NCBI RefSeq assembly: GCF_029945925.1
Contig: NZ_JAQSDN010000036.1
Coordinates: 62,001 to 126,000, forward strand
Reading direction: 5' to 3'
DNA: 64,000 bases
Source: Polaromonas sp.
GTDB lineage: Bacteria > Pseudomonadota > Gammaproteobacteria > Burkholderiales > Burkholderiaceae_C
Shown: positions 18,486 to 28,708 of the stretch, piece by piece
How the letters are laid out: each line of letters opens with the position of its first letter
How positions within the stretch are numbered: position 1 is the stretch's first letter
Made by a program: the position numbers and the translations under genes
The notes under the pieces: model-generated
What the model was told of the DNA's origin: nothing
Databases searched by the model: none
The model's input: the letters and a program-made list of their open reading frames with translations, nothing else

Positions 18486-18568
18486 CGCGGGGCTGTTTCC
18501 CCAAGCCGGCGCGCCGTCGCCTAACCTTCCACTTGTGCGACGCCCGCCGGGCTTGAGACGCCTTATCC

Positions 18569-19651
18569 ATGACCCAAAGTCTTCAGCAACTTCGCGTAAA
18601 AATCGATTCTGTCGACCAGCAACTGCTGGCGCTCCTGAACCAGCGGGCCGCGCTGGCCAACGAGGTCGGCGAGATCAAACGCCAGGACGGCTCGCCGGTC
18701 TTCAGGCCGGAACGTGAGGCCCAGGTCATCCAGGGGCTGCAGGCGGGCAACCCCGGCCCGCTCAAAGGGGACAACATCGCCCACATCTGGCGCGAAGTCA
18801 TGTCGGCCTGCCGCGCGCTCGAGGCGCCCCAGCGCGTGGCCTACCTCGGCCCCGCCGGCACCTTCAGCGAGCAGGCCGCCGTGCAGTTTTTCGGCTCCAG
18901 CATCGAACACGTGCCTTGCGCCAGTTTTGACGAGGTGTTTCGCGCCGCGACGGCCGGCACCGCGCAGTTCGGGGTGGTCCCGGTGGAGAACAACACCGAA
19001 GGCGTGGTGACGCGCACGCTGGACCTGTTCCTGAATTCGCCCGTGCATGTGGTGGGCGAAACCAGCCTGCTGGTGCGCCACAACCTGCTGCGCCTGACGG
19101 CGTCGCTCGACGGCATCGAGGTCGTGCTGGCCCACGCACAGGCGCTGGCGCAGTGCCAGGGCTGGCTCGCCACGCATCTGCCCCATGCCGAGCGGCGCGC
19201 GGTCTCCAGCAATGCCGAAGGCGCCCGTCTGGCGGCCAGCAACCCCGCGTGGGCCGGCATCGCCAGCGAACGCGCGGGTGCCGAATTCGGCCTGCACATT
19301 GCGGCCCATGCGATCCAGGACGACGCCTTCAACCGCACCCGCTTCGCCGTGATCTGCCTGCCGCAGGTGCTGGGTGCGCCGCAGGCGTCGGGCAAGGACT
19401 GCGTCAGCCTGATCGTGTCGGTCCCCAACAAGCCGGGCGCTGTGCACGACATCCTGGTTCCCCTGAAAACCCACGGTGTGTCGATGACACGTTTCGAGTC
19501 ACGCCCTGCCCGCTCGGGCCAGTGGGAGTACTTTTTCTACATCGACTTGCAGGGTCACCCTTCGCAGCCCAACGTGGCAGCGGCCCTGAAAGATCTGCAG
19601 CAGCTTTGTGCGTTCTACAAAGTGCTGGGCACCTACCCTGTCAGCGACTGA
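18569..19651 (+). CDS. pheA: Chorismate mutase / prephenate dehydratase
   Basis: The 360 residues comprise an AroQ-type chorismate mutase (~1–90, LRVKIDSVDQQLLALLNQRAAL), a prephenate dehydratase domain (~95–270, with YLGPAGTFSEQA, VVPVENNTEGVV and the catalytic-region NRTRFAVI) and an ACT regulatory domain (~285–360, ESRPARSGQWEYFFYID). It converts chorismate via prephenate to phenylpyruvate for phenylalanine synthesis; the ACT domain with ESRP indicates feedback control by phenylalanine. It is followed by tyrA and aroA-cmk. In many relatives serC lies immediately before pheA; here only 83 bases separate it from the DUF2059 gene. Confidence 0.96.
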   Translation: MTQSLQQLRVKIDSVDQQLLALLNQRAALANEVGEIKRQDGSPVFRPEREAQVIQGLQAGNPGPLKGDNIAHIWREVMSACRALEAPQRVAYLGPAGTFSEQAAVQFFGSSIEHVPCASFDEVFRAATAGTAQFGVVPVENNTEGVVTRTLDLFLNSPVHVVGETSLLVRHNLLRLTASLDGIEVVLAHAQALAQCQGWLATHLPHAERRAVSSNAEGARLAASNPAWAGIASERAGAEFGLHIAAHAIQDDAFNRTRFAVICLPQVLGAPQASGKDCVSLIVSVPNKPGAVHDILVPLKTHGVSMTRFESRPARSGQWEYFFYIDLQGHPSQPNVAAALKDLQQLCAFYKVLGTYPVSD

Positions 19652-19689
19652 AACCATGACGCAATTGCAAGCAACCACAGCCCCCCGAC

Positions 19690-20568
19690 ATGTTTGAACA
19701 ACTGGGATTGATAGGCTGCGGCCTGATGGGTGGCTCCTTTGCGCTGGCGCTCAAACGCGCAGGTCTGGTCAAACGGGTGGTGGGTTACAGCAAGTCGCCG
19801 TCCACGACCGAGCGCGCGCGCCAGATGGGGGTGATCGACGTGGAGGCGCCTTCGGCATTGCTGGCGGTCTCCGGTGCCGACATCGTGCTGCTGGCCGTGC
19901 CGGTGTCCGCCACCGAGGCCACTTTCAAGGCCATCCGCCACCTGGTGACCCCCACGACGCTGATCATGGACGTCGGCTCGACCAAGCGCGATGTCGTGGA
20001 CGCCGCGCGCCGGGTACTGCGCGACCACCTCGGCTGTTTTGTGCCCGCCCATCCGATCACCGGCAAGGAAGTCTCGGGCGTCGAACATGCCGATGCGGAC
20101 CTGTACACCGGAAAGCAGGTCATCCTGACGCCGATCGAACGCACCTTCACGGTCCAGCTCCAGAAAGCCGTGGATGTCTGGACGGCGCTGGGCTGCAACG
20201 TCGTCAAGATGTCCCCCCAGTCGCATGACGCCGCGTATGCCGCCGTCAGCCATCTGCCGCACCTGATCGCGTTTGCGCTGATCAACAGCATCTCCGGCCA
20301 GGCCCAGGGCAAGGACTACCTGTCGCTGGCCGGCCCGGGGTTTCGCGACTTCACCCGCATTGCGGCGAGCGACCCGAAAATGTGGCGGGACATCCTGATT
20401 GCCAACCGGGAAGAGTTGCTGGAGCAGTCGAAGATTTTCCAGGCCACCCTGCATTCGCTTGAAAAGCTGATCAGCAGCGGCGACGGCGATGCACTGGAAG
20501 CAGGCATCGACCATGCCAGCCATACCCGCGCCAACTGGCGGATCACCCCCCCCAAAGTCCTCAAATAG
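19690..20568 (+). CDS. tyrA: Prephenate dehydrogenase
   Basis: The 292 residues begin with a Rossmann NAD(P)-binding motif ([22 protein letters not shown]) and contain the TyrA signature segments [13 protein letters not shown], the catalytic His region [13 protein letters not shown] and [11 protein letters not shown]. It oxidatively decarboxylates prephenate to 4-hydroxyphenylpyruvate for tyrosine synthesis. It is a stand-alone dehydrogenase without mutase or ACT domain. It lies 38 bases after pheA and 10 bases before aroA-cmk, in one aromatic amino acid operon. Confidence 0.95.
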   Translation: MFEQLGLIGCGLMGGSFALALKRAGLVKRVVGYSKSPSTTERARQMGVIDVEAPSALLAVSGADIVLLAVPVSATEATFKAIRHLVTPTTLIMDVGSTKRDVVDAARRVLRDHLGCFVPAHPITGKEVSGVEHADADLYTGKQVILTPIERTFTVQLQKAVDVWTALGCNVVKMSPQSHDAAYAAVSHLPHLIAFALINSISGQAQGKDYLSLAGPGFRDFTRIAASDPKMWRDILIANREELLEQSKIFQATLHSLEKLISSGDGDALEAGIDHASHTRANWRITPPKVLK

Positions 20569-20578
20569 GCGCGGGGCC

Positions 20579-22561
20579 ATGTTCGATACCAAGTTCCTGG
20601 ACATTCCAGCACTGACGGGTGCCGGCGGCAGCGTACGCCTGCCCGGCTCCAAAAGCATTTCCAACCGGGTCCTGCTGCTCGCGGCGCTGAGCGAAGGCCG
20701 CACCACGGTGCATGACCTGCTCGCTTCCGACGACACCGCCGTGATGCTGGCCGCGCTGCGGCAGCTCGGCTGCGCGGTGGCGCAAAGCGGCAGCAGCGCC
20801 GTCATCGACGGCCTGGGCGGCCAACTGGCGCAAAGGCAGGCCAGGCTGTATCTCGGCAACGCGGGCACCGCCATGCGGCCGCTGACGGCGGCGCTGGCGC
20901 TGCTGGGTGGCGACTTTGAACTGTCGGGCGTGCCGCGCATGCATGAGCGCCCGATCGGCGACCTCGTCGATGCCCTGCGCGGCCTGGGTTGCGCCATTGA
21001 TTACCTGGGCGAAGACGGTTTTCCGCCGCTGCGCATCCGTACCGGCCAGCTCACCCTGGATGCGCCCATCCGGGTACGCGGCGATGTCTCCAGCCAGTTC
21101 CTGACCGCCCTGCTGCTGGCCCTGCCGCTGGTGGCAACCCGGGACATCACACTGGACGTGGTGGGCGAGCTGATTTCCAAGCCGTATATAGAAATCACGC
21201 TGAACCTGCTGGCGCGCTTCGGCATCCAGGTCCAACGCGAGGGCTGGCAGCGTTTCACCATTCCGGCCGGCAGCCGCTACCGCTCGCCCGGCGAGATACA
21301 TGTCGAAGGGGATGCCTCGTCTGCTAGCTATTTCATAGCGCTTGGCGCAATATCGGCGGCGGCTACAGGCCAAAATGGCATAGAGATTCAGGGTGTGGGC
21401 GCGGACTCCATCCAGGGCGACATCCGTTTTGTGGAAGCCGCGCGGATGATGGGCGCACATATCGACAGCACGCCCAATACCTTGCGTATCTCGCGCGGCG
21501 CCTGGCCGCTCAAGGCCATCACCCTGGACTGCAACCACATCCCCGATGCGGCCATGACGCTGGCCGTGATGGCGCTGTACGCGGACGGCACCACCACGCT
21601 GAGCAACATCGCCAGCTGGCGCGTCAAGGAAACCGACCGCATCGCCGCGATGGCCTGCGAGTTGCGCAAGCTGGGAGCCAGCGTGGAGGAAGGCGCCGAT
21701 TACATTCGCATCACGCCGCCGCTCAAGTGGCAGACCGCCGCCATCCATACCTACGACGACCACCGCGTGGCCATGTGTTTTTCGCTGGCGGCCTTCAACC
21801 CGGCGCGCCTGCCGGTGCGCATTCTGGATCCAAAATGTGTCGCCAAGACCTTTCCGGACTACTTCGAGGCCCTGTTTTCGGTGTCGGTGACCGAGCGCCG
21901 GCTGATCCCGGTGATCTGTGTCGACGGCCCCACCGCGTCGGGCAAAGGCACGCTGGCCGCCCTGGTGGCGCACCGCCTCGGCTACCACTACCTGGACTCG
22001 GGCGCGCTGTACCGGCTGACGGCCTTTGCCGCCGGCCGTGCCGGCGTGGCGCTCGATGACGAAGCCGGCGTCGCCGCCGTCGCGCGCACCCTGCCGGTGC
22101 GCTTTCAGGGCGAGCGGGTGTTCCTGGGCCAGGAAGACGTGTCGGACGCCATCCGCAGCGAAGCCGCCGGCATGGCCGCCTCCCGGGTATCGGTGCATCC
22201 TGCCGTGCGCGACGCCTTGACCGAGTTGCAGCGGGGTTTCCGGCAGTTGCCGGGGCTGGTGGCCGACGGGCGGGACATGGGCACCGTGATTTTCCCGGAC
22301 GCCGCGCTGAAAATCTTCCTGACGGCGAGCGCCCGGCATCGGGCGGAACGACGCCATAAGCAATTGATTTCAAAGGGAATTCCGGCTACAATAGCCGCGA
22401 TTGAGCAGGATTTGGAGGCGAGGGACACACGTGACATGTCACGGCAATCCGCCCCTTTGAAGCCCGCTGATGACGCCAGGCCACTGGACAACTCCGAGCT
22501 GTCGATTGAAGAATCGGTGGCCCAGGTGTTGAACTGGTGGCAAGGCACCCGGCCCTTCTGA
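20579..22561 (+). CDS. aroA-cmk: Fused EPSP synthase / cytidylate kinase
   Basis: One open frame of 660 residues encodes two enzymes. I start at ATG 20579, where AroA homology begins, not at the earlier in-frame start inside tyrA. Residues ~1–435 are Aro[53 protein letters not shown]. Residues ~440–660 are Cmk: P-loop [35 protein letters not shown]. AroA makes 5-enolpyruvylshikimate-3-phosphate; Cmk phosphorylates CMP/dCMP. There is no stop or frameshift at the junction ([18 protein letters not shown]). The fusion joins genes that are adjacent in other proteobacteria (aroA–cmk–rpsA), and rpsA follows here. Confidence 0.95.
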   Translation: MFDTKFLDIPALTGAGGSVRLPGSKSISNRVLLLAALSEGRTTVHDLLASDDTAVMLAALRQLGCAVAQSGSSAVIDGLGGQLAQRQARLYLGNAGTAMRPLTAALALLGGDFELSGVPRMHERPIGDLVDALRGLGCAIDYLGEDGFPPLRIRTGQLTLDAPIRVRGDVSSQFLTALLLALPLVATRDITLDVVGELISKPYIEITLNLLARFGIQVQREGWQRFTIPAGSRYRSPGEIHVEGDASSASYFIALGAISAAATGQNGIEIQGVGADSIQGDIRFVEAARMMGAHIDSTPNTLRISRGAWPLKAITLDCNHIPDAAMTLAVMALYADGTTTLSNIASWRVKETDRIAAMACELRKLGASVEEGADYIRITPPLKWQTAAIHTYDDHRVAMCFSLAAFNPARLPVRILDPKCVAKTFPDYFEALFSVSVTERRLIPVICVDGPTASGKGTLAALVAHRLGYHYLDSGALYRLTAFAAGRAGVALDDEAGVAAVARTLPVRFQGERVFLGQEDVSDAIRSEAAGMAASRVSVHPAVRDALTELQRGFRQLPGLVADGRDMGTVIFPDAALKIFLTASARHRAERRHKQLISKGIPATIAAIEQDLEARDTRDMSRQSAPLKPADDARPLDNSELSIEESVAQVLNWWQGTRPF

Positions 22562-22711
22562 CCCCCGTACCTTCGTGTAGACACGCCAGTGTCCGGTCAG
22601 CAGGAACATTTAACTTAACCCGCGGGTCACCCGCACACAACCGCCGCAGTCAGCCCTAAAAACGATAGCAATCGTGCCGTCGGAAACCTGCTCTGTGGAC
22701 TAGGAAAATCA

Positions 22712-24397
22712 ATGTCCGAATCTTTTGCCGCCCTCTTTGAAGAATCGCTGAAACGCTCCGAAATGCGTACCGGCGAAGTCATTACCGCCGAGGTAGTGCG
22801 TATTGATCACAACCACGTGGTTGTGAATGCAGGACTCAAATCCGAGGCTTATGTCCCCCTCGAAGAATTCAAGAACGACCAGGGCGAGCTCGAAGTCCAG
22901 GTCGGCGACTTTGTCTCCGTGGCCATCGACTCGGTCGAAAACGGTTACGGCGACACCCTGCTGAGCCGCGACAAGGCCAAGCGCCTGGCCTCGTGGATGA
23001 GCCTGGAAAAAGCCCTGGAATCCGGCGAGTTCGTCACCGGCCAGACCAGCGGCAAGGTCAAGGGCGGCCTGACCGTTCTGGTCAACGGCATCCGTGCCTT
23101 CCTGCCCGGCTCGCTGATCGACACCCGCCCCGTCAAGGACTTGTCTCCGTACGAGAACAAGACCATGGAATTCAAGGTCATCAAGCTCGACCGCAAGCGC
23201 AACAACGTGGTGCTGAGCCGCCGCGCCGTGGTCGAAGCCAGCATGGGCGAAGAGCGCGCCAAGCTGATGGAAACCCTGAAAGAAGGCTCTGCCGTCAAGG
23301 GCATCGTCAAGAACATCACCGAATACGGTGCTTTCGTTGACCTGGGCGGCATTGACGGCCTGCTGCACATCACTGACATGGCATGGCGCCGCGTGCGTCA
23401 CCCGAGCGAAGTGGTGACGGCTGGCCAGGAAATCGTGGCCAAGATCCTGAAGTTCGACACCGAGAAAAACCGCGTGTCCCTCGGTCTGAAGCAGATGGGC
23501 GACGACCCATGGATGGGCGTGAACCGCCGCTACCCGCAAAGCACCCGCCTGTTCGGCAAGATCACCAACATCGCCGACTACGGCGCGTTTGTGGAACTCG
23601 AGCCGGGCATCGAAGGCCTGGTCCACGTGTCCGAAATGGACTGGACCAACAAGAACGTGGCCCCGAGCAAGCTCGTCAACCTCGGCGACGAAGTCGAAGT
23701 CATGGTTCTGGAAATCGACGAAGACAAGCGCCGCATCAGCCTGGGCATGAAGCAGTGCAAGGCCAACCCGTGGCAGGAATTTGCCCAGGACACCAAGCGC
23801 GGTGACCGCGTCAAGGGCCCGATCAAGTCGATCACCGACTTCGGCGTCTTTGTGGGCCTGGCTGCCGGCATCGACGGCCTCGTGCACCTGTCCGACCTCT
23901 CGTGGAACGAACCCGGCGAAGCCGCCGTTCGCAACTACAAGAAGGGCCAGGAAGTCGAAGCCATCGTGTTGGCCGTTGACGTGGACCGCGAGCGTATCTC
24001 CCTGGGCATCAAACAGCTCGATTCCGACCCGTTCACCACCTTCGTGTCGATCAACGACAAGGGCGCGGTTGTGACCGGCAAGGTCAAGACGGTTGATGCC
24101 AAGGGCGCCGAGATCGATCTGGGCGAAGACATCATCGGTTACCTGCGCGCCAGCGAAATCAGCCGTGACCGCGTCGAAGACGCGCGCAACGTGCTCAAGG
24201 AAGGCGACGAAGTCTCCGCAGTCGTGGTGAACGTGGATCGCAAGACCCGCAACATCCAGCTGTCGGTCAAAGCCAAGGACAACGTGGACCAGCAGGAAGC
24301 CATGGCGACCCTGAGCCAGCAGTCCTCGCGTGAAAGCGCCGGCCTGACCAACCTGGGTGCCCTGCTGCGCGCCAAGCTGGACAACAACGAGAAGTAA
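22712..24397 (+). CDS. rpsA: 30S ribosomal protein S1
   Basis: The 561 residues form six S1 RNA-binding repeats, four of them strongly conserved, with motifs such as [22 protein letters not shown] and [20 protein letters not shown]. It binds mRNA at the 30S platform and starts translation of weakly structured leaders. The start follows AGGAAAATCA. The 150-base leader after aroA-cmk may carry its own promoter or the autoregulatory S1 binding site. A hairpin after the stop separates it from ihfB. Confidence 0.97.
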   Translation: MSESFAALFEESLKRSEMRTGEVITAEVVRIDHNHVVVNAGLKSEAYVPLEEFKNDQGELEVQVGDFVSVAIDSVENGYGDTLLSRDKAKRLASWMSLEKALESGEFVTGQTSGKVKGGLTVLVNGIRAFLPGSLIDTRPVKDLSPYENKTMEFKVIKLDRKRNNVVLSRRAVVEASMGEERAKLMETLKEGSAVKGIVKNITEYGAFVDLGGIDGLLHITDMAWRRVRHPSEVVTAGQEIVAKILKFDTEKNRVSLGLKQMGDDPWMGVNRRYPQSTRLFGKITNIADYGAFVELEPGIEGLVHVSEMDWTNKNVAPSKLVNLGDEVEVMVLEIDEDKRRISLGMKQCKANPWQEFAQDTKRGDRVKGPIKSITDFGVFVGLAAGIDGLVHLSDLSWNEPGEAAVRNYKKGQEVEAIVLAVDVDRERISLGIKQLDSDPFTTFVSINDKGAVVTGKVKTVDAKGAEIDLGEDIIGYLRASEISRDRVEDARNVLKEGDEVSAVVVNVDRKTRNIQLSVKAKDNVDQQEAMATLSQQSSRESAGLTNLGALLRAKLDNNEK

Positions 24398-24413
24398 ACC
24401 GGACTCCTGAGAC

Positions 24414-24446
24414 ATGGCGTGCCCGCTCCCCGGAACGGCACGCCAT
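24414..24446 (+). terminator. Hairpin terminator after rpsA
   Basis: ATGGCGTGCC and GGCACGCCAT form a 10-bp stem followed by TTTCTCTG. The T-run is short, so partial read-through into ihfB is likely. Confidence 0.65.
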
Positions 24447-24466
24447 TTCTCTGTCCCCCCATTTTT

Positions 24467-24778
24467 ATGACCCGAAGCGATCTTGTCGAGGAACTGGCTG
24501 CACGTTTCAGCCAGCTGACCCACCGCGATGCCGAATATGCCGTCAAGACGATTCTTGACGCCATGAGCGATGCGCTGGTGCGTGGGCACCGCATAGAGAT
24601 TCGTGGTTTTGGCAGTTTTTCGATCAACCGGCGTCCGCCGCGCATGGGCCGCAACCCGCGCTCTGGCGAAAGCGTTGCCATTCCGGAAAAACGCGTTCCC
24701 CATTTCAAACCGGGCAAGGCCCTGCGCGAAGCGGTGGATGCCCGGACCGAAGAAATGCTGGCCCCTCCGGCCAAATAG
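24467..24778 (+). CDS. ihfB: Integration host factor subunit beta
   Basis: I start at ATG 24467 ([14 protein letters not shown]), the family start; the frame is open 48 bases further upstream. The 103 residues match IhfB: the helical dimer part, then the DNA-bending arm [21 protein letters not shown] with the intercalating Pro, and [14 protein letters not shown]. With IhfA it bends DNA for replication, recombination and transcription. The rpsA–ihfB–lapA–lapB order is conserved in proteobacteria. Confidence 0.96.
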   Translation: MTRSDLVEELAARFSQLTHRDAEYAVKTILDAMSDALVRGHRIEIRGFGSFSINRRPPRMGRNPRSGESVAIPEKRVPHFKPGKALREAVDARTEEMLAPPAK

Positions 24779-24830
24779 CGGCGTCCCGCCTGGTGCTGGC
24801 TACAATTGCCGGACCACAAGGGGACCTGTA

Positions 24831-25103
24831 GTGAAATACCTCATGTGGCTGCTCAAGGCAGCCATTTTTTTTACGCTTTTTGCGTTCGCGCTGAACAACC
24901 AGCAAGCCGTTTCCGTGTATTTCTTTTTCGGCACGCTGTGGCAGGCGCCCCTGGTGCTGGTTGTGCTGGCCACCTTTGCCTGCGGGCTGGCCACCGGCAT
25001 CCTGATGATGATGCCGCGCTGGTGGAAAAAACGCAAAAACGTGCGCGCCAGCCAGCAGAGCCAGCTCAGCGAGAACCCTTCCACCATGCACCATGGACTT
25101 TGA
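24831..25103 (+). CDS. lapA: Lipopolysaccharide assembly protein A (DUF1049)
   Basis: I start at GTG 24831 after AAGGGGACC. The 90-residue protein has two membrane helices (~5–22 and ~40–62) separated by the LapA signature NNQQAVSVYFFFGT, and a basic cytoplasmic tail (WWKKRKNVRAS). LapA works with LapB in controlling LpxC stability and LPS synthesis. Its end overlaps lapB by 11 bases. Confidence 0.9.
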   Translation: MKYLMWLLKAAIFFTLFAFALNNQQAVSVYFFFGTLWQAPLVLVVLATFACGLATGILMMMPRWWKKRKNVRASQQSQLSENPSTMHHGL

Positions 25104-26238
25104 TTTCACCTGGGTTCTGCTCGGGTTTCCGATTGCCTTCACGCTGGGCTGGCTGGCGTCACGGCTGGACCTGAGACAGCTCCGGATCGAAAACCGGCAG
25201 GCGCCCAAAGCCTACTTCCGCGGCCTCAATTTCCTGCTCAACGAGCAGCAGGACCAGGCGATTGATGCCTTCATCGAAGCCGTCCAGAATGACCCCGACA
25301 CCTCCGAGCTGCACTTCGCGCTGGGCAACCTGTTCCGCCGGCGCGGCGAGTACGAGCGGGCCGTGCGTGTGCACGAGCACCTGATGTCGCGCGGCGATCT
25401 GACCCAGACCGAGCGCGACCGTGCGCAGCATGCGCTGGCACTTGATTTTCTCAAGGCCGGCCTGCTGGACCGGGCAGAAACAGCGCTGCGCAAACTTGAA
25501 GGCACGGGCTACGAGGAGGAAGCCAGGCTGGCCCTGCTCTCAATCTACGAACGCTCACGCGACTGGACGCACGCCAGCGAGATTGCCGCCAAGCTCGACA
25601 GTGCCAGCCACGGAAGCTTCAGCACCCGCAAGGCCCACTACCTGTGCGAACAGGCGGTGTCGGCTGCGGCCTCCGGCGATACCGGCCAGGCGCTCGACAG
25701 CCTGCAACAGGCAGCAGCCATGGCGCCGGCCTCCCCGCGTCCGCTGATCGACCTAGCCAAGCTCCAGGCCCAGCTGGGTCAACATGCGGACGCCTTTGCA
25801 ACCCTGCGCAGGCTGGAGCAAACCGCGCCGCAGGCCTTGCCGCTGGCGGCAAGCCTGCTGGTCAATATTGCGCAGCAAAGCGGCCAGCAAGCGGCCGCGC
25901 TGGACCTGCTGAAGACCAACTACGCCCAGTTGCCGTCGATTGACGTGGTCGAGGCCATCGTCAAACTCGATACAGCCTCCGCCGACCCGCGCCGGTGGTA
26001 CGGCCAGCACCTGGAGCGCGAGGCCTCGCTGGTGGCTGCGGCCAAATGGATTGCCGGCGAAAAACTGGGCAGCGAGCACGAGCACAGCATGGTGCAGCGC
26101 GCGCTCGACCAGGCCACCAAACCCCTGATGCGTTACCGCTGCGCCGCCTGCGGCTTCGAAGCAACGCAGCACTTCTGGCACTGCCCCGGCTGTCAGGCCT
26201 GGGACAGCTACCCTGCACGCCGGATCGAAGAACTATGA
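25093..26238 (+). CDS. lapB: Lipopolysaccharide assembly protein B, TPR protein
   Basis: The 381 residues comprise one N-terminal membrane anchor (FTWVLLGFPIAFTLGWLASRL), TPR repeats over ~40–340 (for example DQAIDAFIEAVQ, ELHFALGNLFRRRGEYERA) and a C-terminal rubredoxin-like knuckle with two Cys pairs (YRCAACGFEA and HCPGCQAWDS). LapB (YciM) guides LpxC to FtsH proteolysis and so limits LPS synthesis; the metal knuckle is needed in E. coli. It overlaps lapA and is followed by a palindromic repeat and the heptose genes rfaE1 and hldD, making an LPS-related operon. Confidence 0.95.
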   Translation: MDFDFTWVLLGFPIAFTLGWLASRLDLRQLRIENRQAPKAYFRGLNFLLNEQQDQAIDAFIEAVQNDPDTSELHFALGNLFRRRGEYERAVRVHEHLMSRGDLTQTERDRAQHALALDFLKAGLLDRAETALRKLEGTGYEEEARLALLSIYERSRDWTHASEIAAKLDSASHGSFSTRKAHYLCEQAVSAAASGDTGQALDSLQQAAAMAPASPRPLIDLAKLQAQLGQHADAFATLRRLEQTAPQALPLAASLLVNIAQQSGQQAAALDLLKTNYAQLPSIDVVEAIVKLDTASADPRRWYGQHLEREASLVAAAKWIAGEKLGSEHEHSMVQRALDQATKPLMRYRCAACGFEATQHFWHCPGCQAWDSYPARRIEEL

Positions 26239-26240
26239 AT

Positions 26241-26320
26241 ACCCCCGTGGAGGCTTCGCCTCCCTCCCCCTTGCAGGGGGCAGACACCTGCGGCCTGGCA
26301 AAGCCAGTTCCGCGGCGTCT
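26241..26320. repeat. GC-rich palindromic repeat between lapB and rfaE1
   Basis: The stretch contains GGAGGCTTCGCCTCC, CCCCCTTGCAGGGGG, CACCTGCGG and GGCAAAGCC in order. The same order (CCCCCTGCAGGGGGC, GACACCTGCGG, CCGGCAAAGCCGG) occurs twice in tandem near 50771–50935, so this is a dispersed repeat family of this genome. It may stabilise or terminate the lapB mRNA. Confidence 0.75.
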
Positions 26321-26343
26321 CTGATGAATAGAGAGTCACCAGA

Positions 26344-27291
26344 ATGAGCACATCTTTAACGCCATCCGCTGAGCAACTCGCCCAAGCCCGCGTGCTGGTG
26401 GTCGGCGACGCCATGCTGGACCGTTACTGGTACGGTGCGGTGGACCGCATCTCGCCGGAAGCGCCTGTACCCGTGGTGCGTGTCACGCGCCAGGAAGAAC
26501 GCATGGGCGGCGCTGCCAACGTGGCCTACAACATCGTGACCGTGGGCGCGCGCGCCTCGCTGCTGAGCGTAGTCGGCGACGACGAAGCCAGCCACCAGCT
26601 CGAGGCCCTGGTGGCCGGCTCGGGCATCACGCCCTGCTTCGGCCGCGACCCGCAGCTCAAGACCACGGTCAAGCTGCGTGTGATCGGCCGCCAGCAGCAG
26701 CTGCTGCGCCTGGATTTCGAGAACACGCCCGAGAACGAAGTGCTGGCCTCGCAGTCGGCCGAGTTCGAAAAGCTGCTGCCAGCGCATGACACGGTGCTGT
26801 TTTCCGACTATGGCAAGGGTGGGCTGGCGCACATCGGCCTGATGATTGCGCAGGCCCGCGCCGCCGGCAAGGTGGTGCTGGTCGATCCCAAAGGCTCGGA
26901 CTATTCGCGCTACCAGAACGCCACGGCCATCACCCCGAACCGTGCCGAACTCGAGCAGGTCATCGGCCCCTGGCATGATGAAGCCGACCTGCAGCGCAAG
27001 GCGCAGAACCTGCGCGAGGCGCTCAAGCTGCAGGCCCTGCTGCTGACGCGCAGTGAAGAAGGCATGACGCTGTTTGACGCCCAGGGCCAGCTGCATGTGC
27101 CGGCGCTGGCGCGCGAAGTTTTCGACGTGACCGGGGCCGGCGACACGGTGATCGGCACCCTGGCCGCGATGGCCGCCGCCGGCCTGAGCCTGCGCGACGC
27201 CGTCCCGGTGGCCAACCGCGCCGGCGGCATCGTGGTCGGCAAATTCGGTACGGCGACGGTCAGCTACGGCGAGCTGTTTGCCGCGCCCTGA
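26344..27291 (+). CDS. rfaE1: D-glycero-beta-D-manno-heptose-7-phosphate kinase
   Basis: The 315 residues are a PfkB-family sugar kinase: [22 protein letters not shown] near the N terminus, [10 protein letters not shown], the anion-hole motif [17 protein letters not shown]. This matches the kinase half of E. coli HldE; the adenylyltransferase half is not present, so it must be encoded elsewhere, as in most Burkholderiales. It phosphorylates heptose-7-phosphate at C1 for LPS core heptose. It lies 16 bases before hldD. Confidence 0.93.
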   Translation: MSTSLTPSAEQLAQARVLVVGDAMLDRYWYGAVDRISPEAPVPVVRVTRQEERMGGAANVAYNIVTVGARASLLSVVGDDEASHQLEALVAGSGITPCFGRDPQLKTTVKLRVIGRQQQLLRLDFENTPENEVLASQSAEFEKLLPAHDTVLFSDYGKGGLAHIGLMIAQARAAGKVVLVDPKGSDYSRYQNATAITPNRAELEQVIGPWHDEADLQRKAQNLREALKLQALLLTRSEEGMTLFDAQGQLHVPALAREVFDVTGAGDTVIGTLAAMAAAGLSLRDAVPVANRAGGIVVGKFGTATVSYGELFAAP

Positions 27292-27307
27292 AAGACAAGG
27301 AACAAAC

Positions 27308-28324
27308 ATGAAAATCGTGGTTACCGGCGCAGCGGGGTTTATCGGCTCCAACCTCATCAAGGGGCTCAATGCCCGCGGCATCGACGACATCATTGCCGTC
27401 GATGACCTGACCGACGGCGACAAGTTCCGCAACCTGGCCGACCTGCAGATCGCCGACTACATCGACGCCGACGATTTCTATGAACTGTTTGCCGACGCCG
27501 CCTTTGGCAATGTCGAGGCGGTTTTCCACGAGGGTGCCTGCAGCGACACCATGGAGAGCGACGGCAAGTACATGATGGACAACAACTACGCGCTGTCCTG
27601 CGACTTGTTTGCGGCCTGCCAGGAGCAACGCACCCGGCTGCTTTACGCCTCCTCGGCCGCGACCTATGGCGGTTCAAGCACCTTCCGCGAGTCGCCCGAG
27701 TTCGAGAAGCCGCTCAATGTCTACGGCTACTCCAAGCTGCTGTTCGACCAGCGGCTGCGGCGTGAACTGGGGCCCGGTTTTTCCGGCACGGCCACCCAGG
27801 TCGCGGGCTTTCGCTACTTCAATGTGTACGGCCCGCGCGAGCAGCACAAGGGGCGCATGGCCAGTGTCGCCTTTCACCAGTTCAACCAGTTCCGCGCCGA
27901 AGGCAAGGTCAAGCTGTTCGGCGAGTACGGCGGTTACGGCCGTGGCGGGCAGATGCGCGACTTCGTGTTCATCGATGACGTCGTGGCCGTCAATCTCTGG
28001 TTTTTCGACAACCCCGGAAAGTCCGGCCTCTTCAACCTCGGCACCGGCCGCGCCCAGCCCTTCAACGATGTGGCGCTGGCCGTCGTCAACACCCTGCGCC
28101 AGCAGCAGGGCGATGCGCCGCTGACCCTGGAAGAAGCCGCGCACGGCAGCCTGATTGACTACATCGACATCCCGGCCGCGCTGGTTGGCAAATACCAGAG
28201 CTACACCCAAGCGGACCTGACGGCCTTGCGCGCGGCCGGCTGCGAGCATGCCTTTGCCGATGTGCAGACCGGTGTGGCGGCCTACATGCGTGCCTTGACC
28301 CTGGGCGAAGCCGCAAAAGCCTGA
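27308..28324 (+). CDS. hldD: ADP-L-glycero-D-manno-heptose 6-epimerase
   Basis: I start at ATG 27308 ([20 protein letters not shown]), after AAGGAACAAAC. The 338 residues form an extended SDR epimerase: GxxGxxG NADP site, SSAATYGG, catalytic YxxxK in [12 protein letters not shown], and [11 protein letters not shown]. It converts ADP-D-glycero- to ADP-L-glycero-heptose, the last step of heptose precursor synthesis, right after rfaE1. Confidence 0.95.
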   Translation: MKIVVTGAAGFIGSNLIKGLNARGIDDIIAVDDLTDGDKFRNLADLQIADYIDADDFYELFADAAFGNVEAVFHEGACSDTMESDGKYMMDNNYALSCDLFAACQEQRTRLLYASSAATYGGSSTFRESPEFEKPLNVYGYSKLLFDQRLRRELGPGFSGTATQVAGFRYFNVYGPREQHKGRMASVAFHQFNQFRAEGKVKLFGEYGGYGRGGQMRDFVFIDDVVAVNLWFFDNPGKSGLFNLGTGRAQPFNDVALAVVNTLRQQQGDAPLTLEEAAHGSLIDYIDIPAALVGKYQSYTQADLTALRAAGCEHAFADVQTGVAAYMRALTLGEAAKA

Positions 28325-28347
28325 CCGGCCTCGCAACCGGCGCCCCG

Positions 28348-28698
28348 TCAGCGGGGAGGTGCCGGCGCGCTGGCGTCTGCCGTCGACGCGGCATCGGCCT
28401 GCGGCTCGGGAAAACGGTAATACAGGGCATTGAGGTAACGCGCCACGTCGGTGACATCCTCCTCCCGCCAGCCCAGCCCCGTGGTTGTCTGCCAGCGCTC
28501 GACTTCGGCCTTGAGGCTGGCCCAGTTTCTGGCCGCCTTCCTGTCGCGCCAGTGAAGCTGGGCGTTGTGACAAGCGATGCAATGTGTCGAATACAGCAGT
28601 TCCCCGCGCAGGGCATCGGTCTTGGTCCGGGCAACCACAGGCCCGGCATGGCCCCAAAGAACAATTACAAGAGCGACAAGCCACTTTTTACTCATCAT
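28348..28698 (-). CDS. Small exported cytochrome c-like protein
   Basis: The 116-residue protein starts at 28698 (or 28695) after GGAGAACCCC. It has a signal peptide (KKWLVALVIVLWGHAGPVVA), one haem-binding CIACH at ~residue 41 and a C-terminal helix typical of c-type cytochromes (EEDVTDVARYLNALYYRF). No downstream methionine is present where the distal axial ligand usually lies, so the haem may be bis-His or five-coordinate. It is 10 bases downstream of the CBS gene on the same strand, so the two probably form an operon. Role unknown; likely periplasmic electron transfer or gas/redox sensing. Confidence 0.75.
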   Translation of the reverse strand: MMSKKWLVALVIVLWGHAGPVVARTKTDALRGELLYSTHCIACHNAQLHWRDRKAARNWASLKAEVERWQTTTGLGWREEDVTDVARYLNALYYRFPEPQADAASTADASAPAPPR

Positions 28699-28708
28699 GG
28701 GGTTCTCC

